Below are positions 6,371 to 7,144 of a stretch of 7,144 nt of DNA, piece by piece (position 1 is the first letter of the stretch; each line of letters begins with the position of its first letter). The notes under the pieces were generated by a model. That model did no database searches and had not been told where the DNA came from. It saw only the letters and a list, made by a program, of their open reading frames with translations. This DNA is from an uncultured Bacilli bacterium. GTDB taxonomy: Bacteria > Bacillota_I > Bacilli_A > RF39 > UBA660. The stretch covers positions 1-7,144 of the forward strand of contig CANQHB010000044.1 in NCBI GenBank assembly GCA_947623755.1. The letters are read 5' to 3'. The position numbers and the translations under genes are program-made.

Positions 6371-6383
6371 ATTATGATATAAT
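6355..6383 (+). promoter_or_regulatory. Promoter of the Bax inhibitor-1 family gene, extended -10
   Basis: TATAAT (6378-6383) is preceded by TG at 6375-6376. The -35 candidate TTTACT (6355-6360) is 17 bases upstream and matches TTGACA at four positions. The start of transcription would be near 6390, just before a perfect AAGGAGG ribosome binding site (6393-6399). Confidence 0.65.
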
Positions 6384-6404
6384 ATAAATACTAAGGAGGA
6401 AAAA

Positions 6405-7043
6405 ATGAGTAAAATATTATCAAAAACCTTTTTATGGATGTTTGTAGGATTATTAGTTACCTTTTTAACTGGTTATGTGATATCAATTAATCCCAACATG
6501 GTCGAAGCTGTTTTTGAAAGTCATATTTGGTGGATATCCATTATTGTTGAGTTAGTTTTAGTAATATATTTTAGTACTAGAATAGCGAAAATGAAGCCTT
6601 TAAGTGCCAAAATAAGTTTCTTATTATTTTCATTTGTAAGCGGTTTAACTTTCTCTAGTACCTTTATTGCTTTTAAACTAAGTAGTATCATGTATGTCTT
6701 TTTAATAACTGCACTAGTCTTTGGTATCTTTGGTCTAATTGGCTACTTTACCAAAATTGATATTACTAAACTAGGAACATTCTTATTGATGGCTCTATTA
6801 GCTATAATAATTTGTGCTATTGTAAATATTTTCTTACAAAATGAAACTTTTGATTTAATCTTATCTATTATTTGTATTCTTGTTTTTCTAGCTTATACAG
6901 CTTACGATATAAACCAAGTAAAAAGATTATATGAAAGTGGCGTAAATGAAGAAATAGTCGCCGTCCATGGAGCTTTTGAATTATATTTAGATTTCTTTAA
7001 CATATTTGTTAATCTATTATCTATACTAGGCGATAATAATTAA
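6405..7043 (+). CDS. Bax inhibitor-1 (BI-1/YetJ) family membrane protein
   Basis: BI-1 family proteins are seven-helix membrane proteins; the Bacillus member YetJ behaves as a pH-sensitive calcium leak channel. This 212-residue protein has hydrophobic segments at about 8-27, 41-58, 70-90, 95-114, 124-143, 149-166 and 189-207. The residues known from YetJ are in place: the acidic pair D168 (AYDINQ) and D196 (ELYLDFFNIF), which corresponds to the YetJ pair D171/D195, and R59 near YetJ R60. The two closing motifs are characteristic of the family. The physiological role here is unknown; calcium or proton leak is an inference from YetJ. AAGGAGG lies 5 bases before the ATG. The gene has its own promoter and a clear terminator, so it is probably monocistronic. 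Confidence 0.93.
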   Translation: MSKILSKTFLWMFVGLLVTFLTGYVISINPNMVEAVFESHIWWISIIVELVLVIYFSTRIAKMKPLSAKISFLLFSFVSGLTFSSTFIAFKLSSIMYVFLITALVFGIFGLIGYFTKIDITKLGTFLLMALLAIIICAIVNIFLQNETFDLILSIICILVFLAYTAYDINQVKRLYESGVNEEIVAVHGAFELYLDFFNIFVNLLSILGDNN

Positions 7044-7046
7044 ATT

Positions 7047-7072
7047 AAGTTAGTTTAATACTAACTTTTTTT
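7047..7072 (+). terminator. Rho-independent terminator after the Bax1 gene
   Basis: AAGTTAG (7047-7053) pairs with CTAACTT (7061-7067), with a further T-A pair inside, leaving a five-base loop. Seven T follow from 7066 to 7072. It begins four bases after the stop codon. Confidence 0.8.
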
Positions 7073-7079
7073 ATGCACC

Positions 7080-7103
7080 AAAAAGGGTAGAGCTAACTCT
7101 ACC
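7080..7103 (-). terminator. Minus-strand terminator of a convergent gene
   Basis: A perfect 7-bp stem, GGTAGAG (7086-7092) with CTCTACC (7097-7103), closes a four-base loop and is the most G-C-rich hairpin in the window. On the + strand no T run follows it, but on the minus strand it is followed by C and then five T (7084-7080). It therefore reads as the terminator of a leftward gene entering from the right edge. Confidence 0.65.
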
Positions 7104-7115
7104 ACAAAAAGATAA

Positions 7116-7144
7116 TCATATCTTGCCAATATTTGAATAAGAAA
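7116..7144 (-). CDS. Possible 3' end of a minus-strand gene (partial)
   Basis: On the minus strand one frame entering from the right edge reads eight codons (SYSNIGKI) and stops at TGA (7118-7116), 12 bases before the minus-strand hairpin. That spacing is typical of a gene end. A second frame stops at TAG (7101-7099), inside the hairpin, and cannot be excluded. The fragment is too short to identify, and its existence rests mainly on the terminator. Confidence 0.3.

Noticed and set aside
7071..7079. Single DnaA-box-like sequence TTATGCACC
   Set aside because: It is one isolated near match overlapping the terminator T run, with no cluster around it.
1..7144. Mobile elements, CRISPR arrays, tRNA or rRNA genes, defence genes
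   Set aside because: I found no direct-repeat arrays, transposase or integrase motifs, tRNA cloverleaf signatures or defence-type domains. The genes are housekeeping in character apart from the transporter and the unknown gene.

Overview
The window is a compact, AT-rich stretch of bacterial chromosome with all eight complete genes on the + strand. The order parA, parB, mscS, a DUF951 gene and then ychF is a known arrangement near the replication origin of low-GC Gram-positive bacteria. Strong purine-rich ribosome binding sites, A/T-ending codons and TGN extended -10 promoters agree with a Bacillota/Bacilli lineage, perhaps an uncultured relative of Mollicutes or Erysipelotrichales. All eleven tryptophans are TGG and no gene is interrupted by TGA, so the TGA=Trp code is not in use. 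The species cannot be named from sequence alone.

Region 1 (1-4383) is a probable five-gene operon. A promoter at 87-115 precedes parA and parB (chromosome segregation), a small mechanosensitive channel, a DUF951 protein and an AbgT-family membrane transporter. The genes overlap or nearly touch (14 nt overlap, 1 nt gap, 17 nt overlap, 20 nt overlap), and the unit ends at an AT-rich hairpin with a T tract. The transporter is the unexpected member, lying between two genes that are normally close neighbours.

Region 2 (4385-6281) has its own promoter directly after that terminator. It carries a 245-residue soluble protein I do not recognise, followed 4 nt later by ychF, a ribosome-associated ATPase of the Obg family. 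Region 3 (6282-7072) is a single-gene unit for a Bax-inhibitor-1 family membrane protein with its own promoter and terminator. A second hairpin facing the other way suggests that a minus-strand gene converges from the right edge.

The most striking signal is not a gene. The tetranucleotide GATC does not occur anywhere in the 7144 bases, although GAT and ATC are both common and every other mixed-composition 4-base palindrome I looked for is present. The avoidance is visible in synonymous codon choice: aspartate is normally GAT, but is GAC in all ten places where the next codon begins with C. This points to long-term selection against GATC, most simply a GATC-targeting restriction activity, which would have to be encoded outside this window. 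I found no dedicated defence, mobile or CRISPR system here; the other candidate for something undescribed is the unrecognised gene upstream of ychF.
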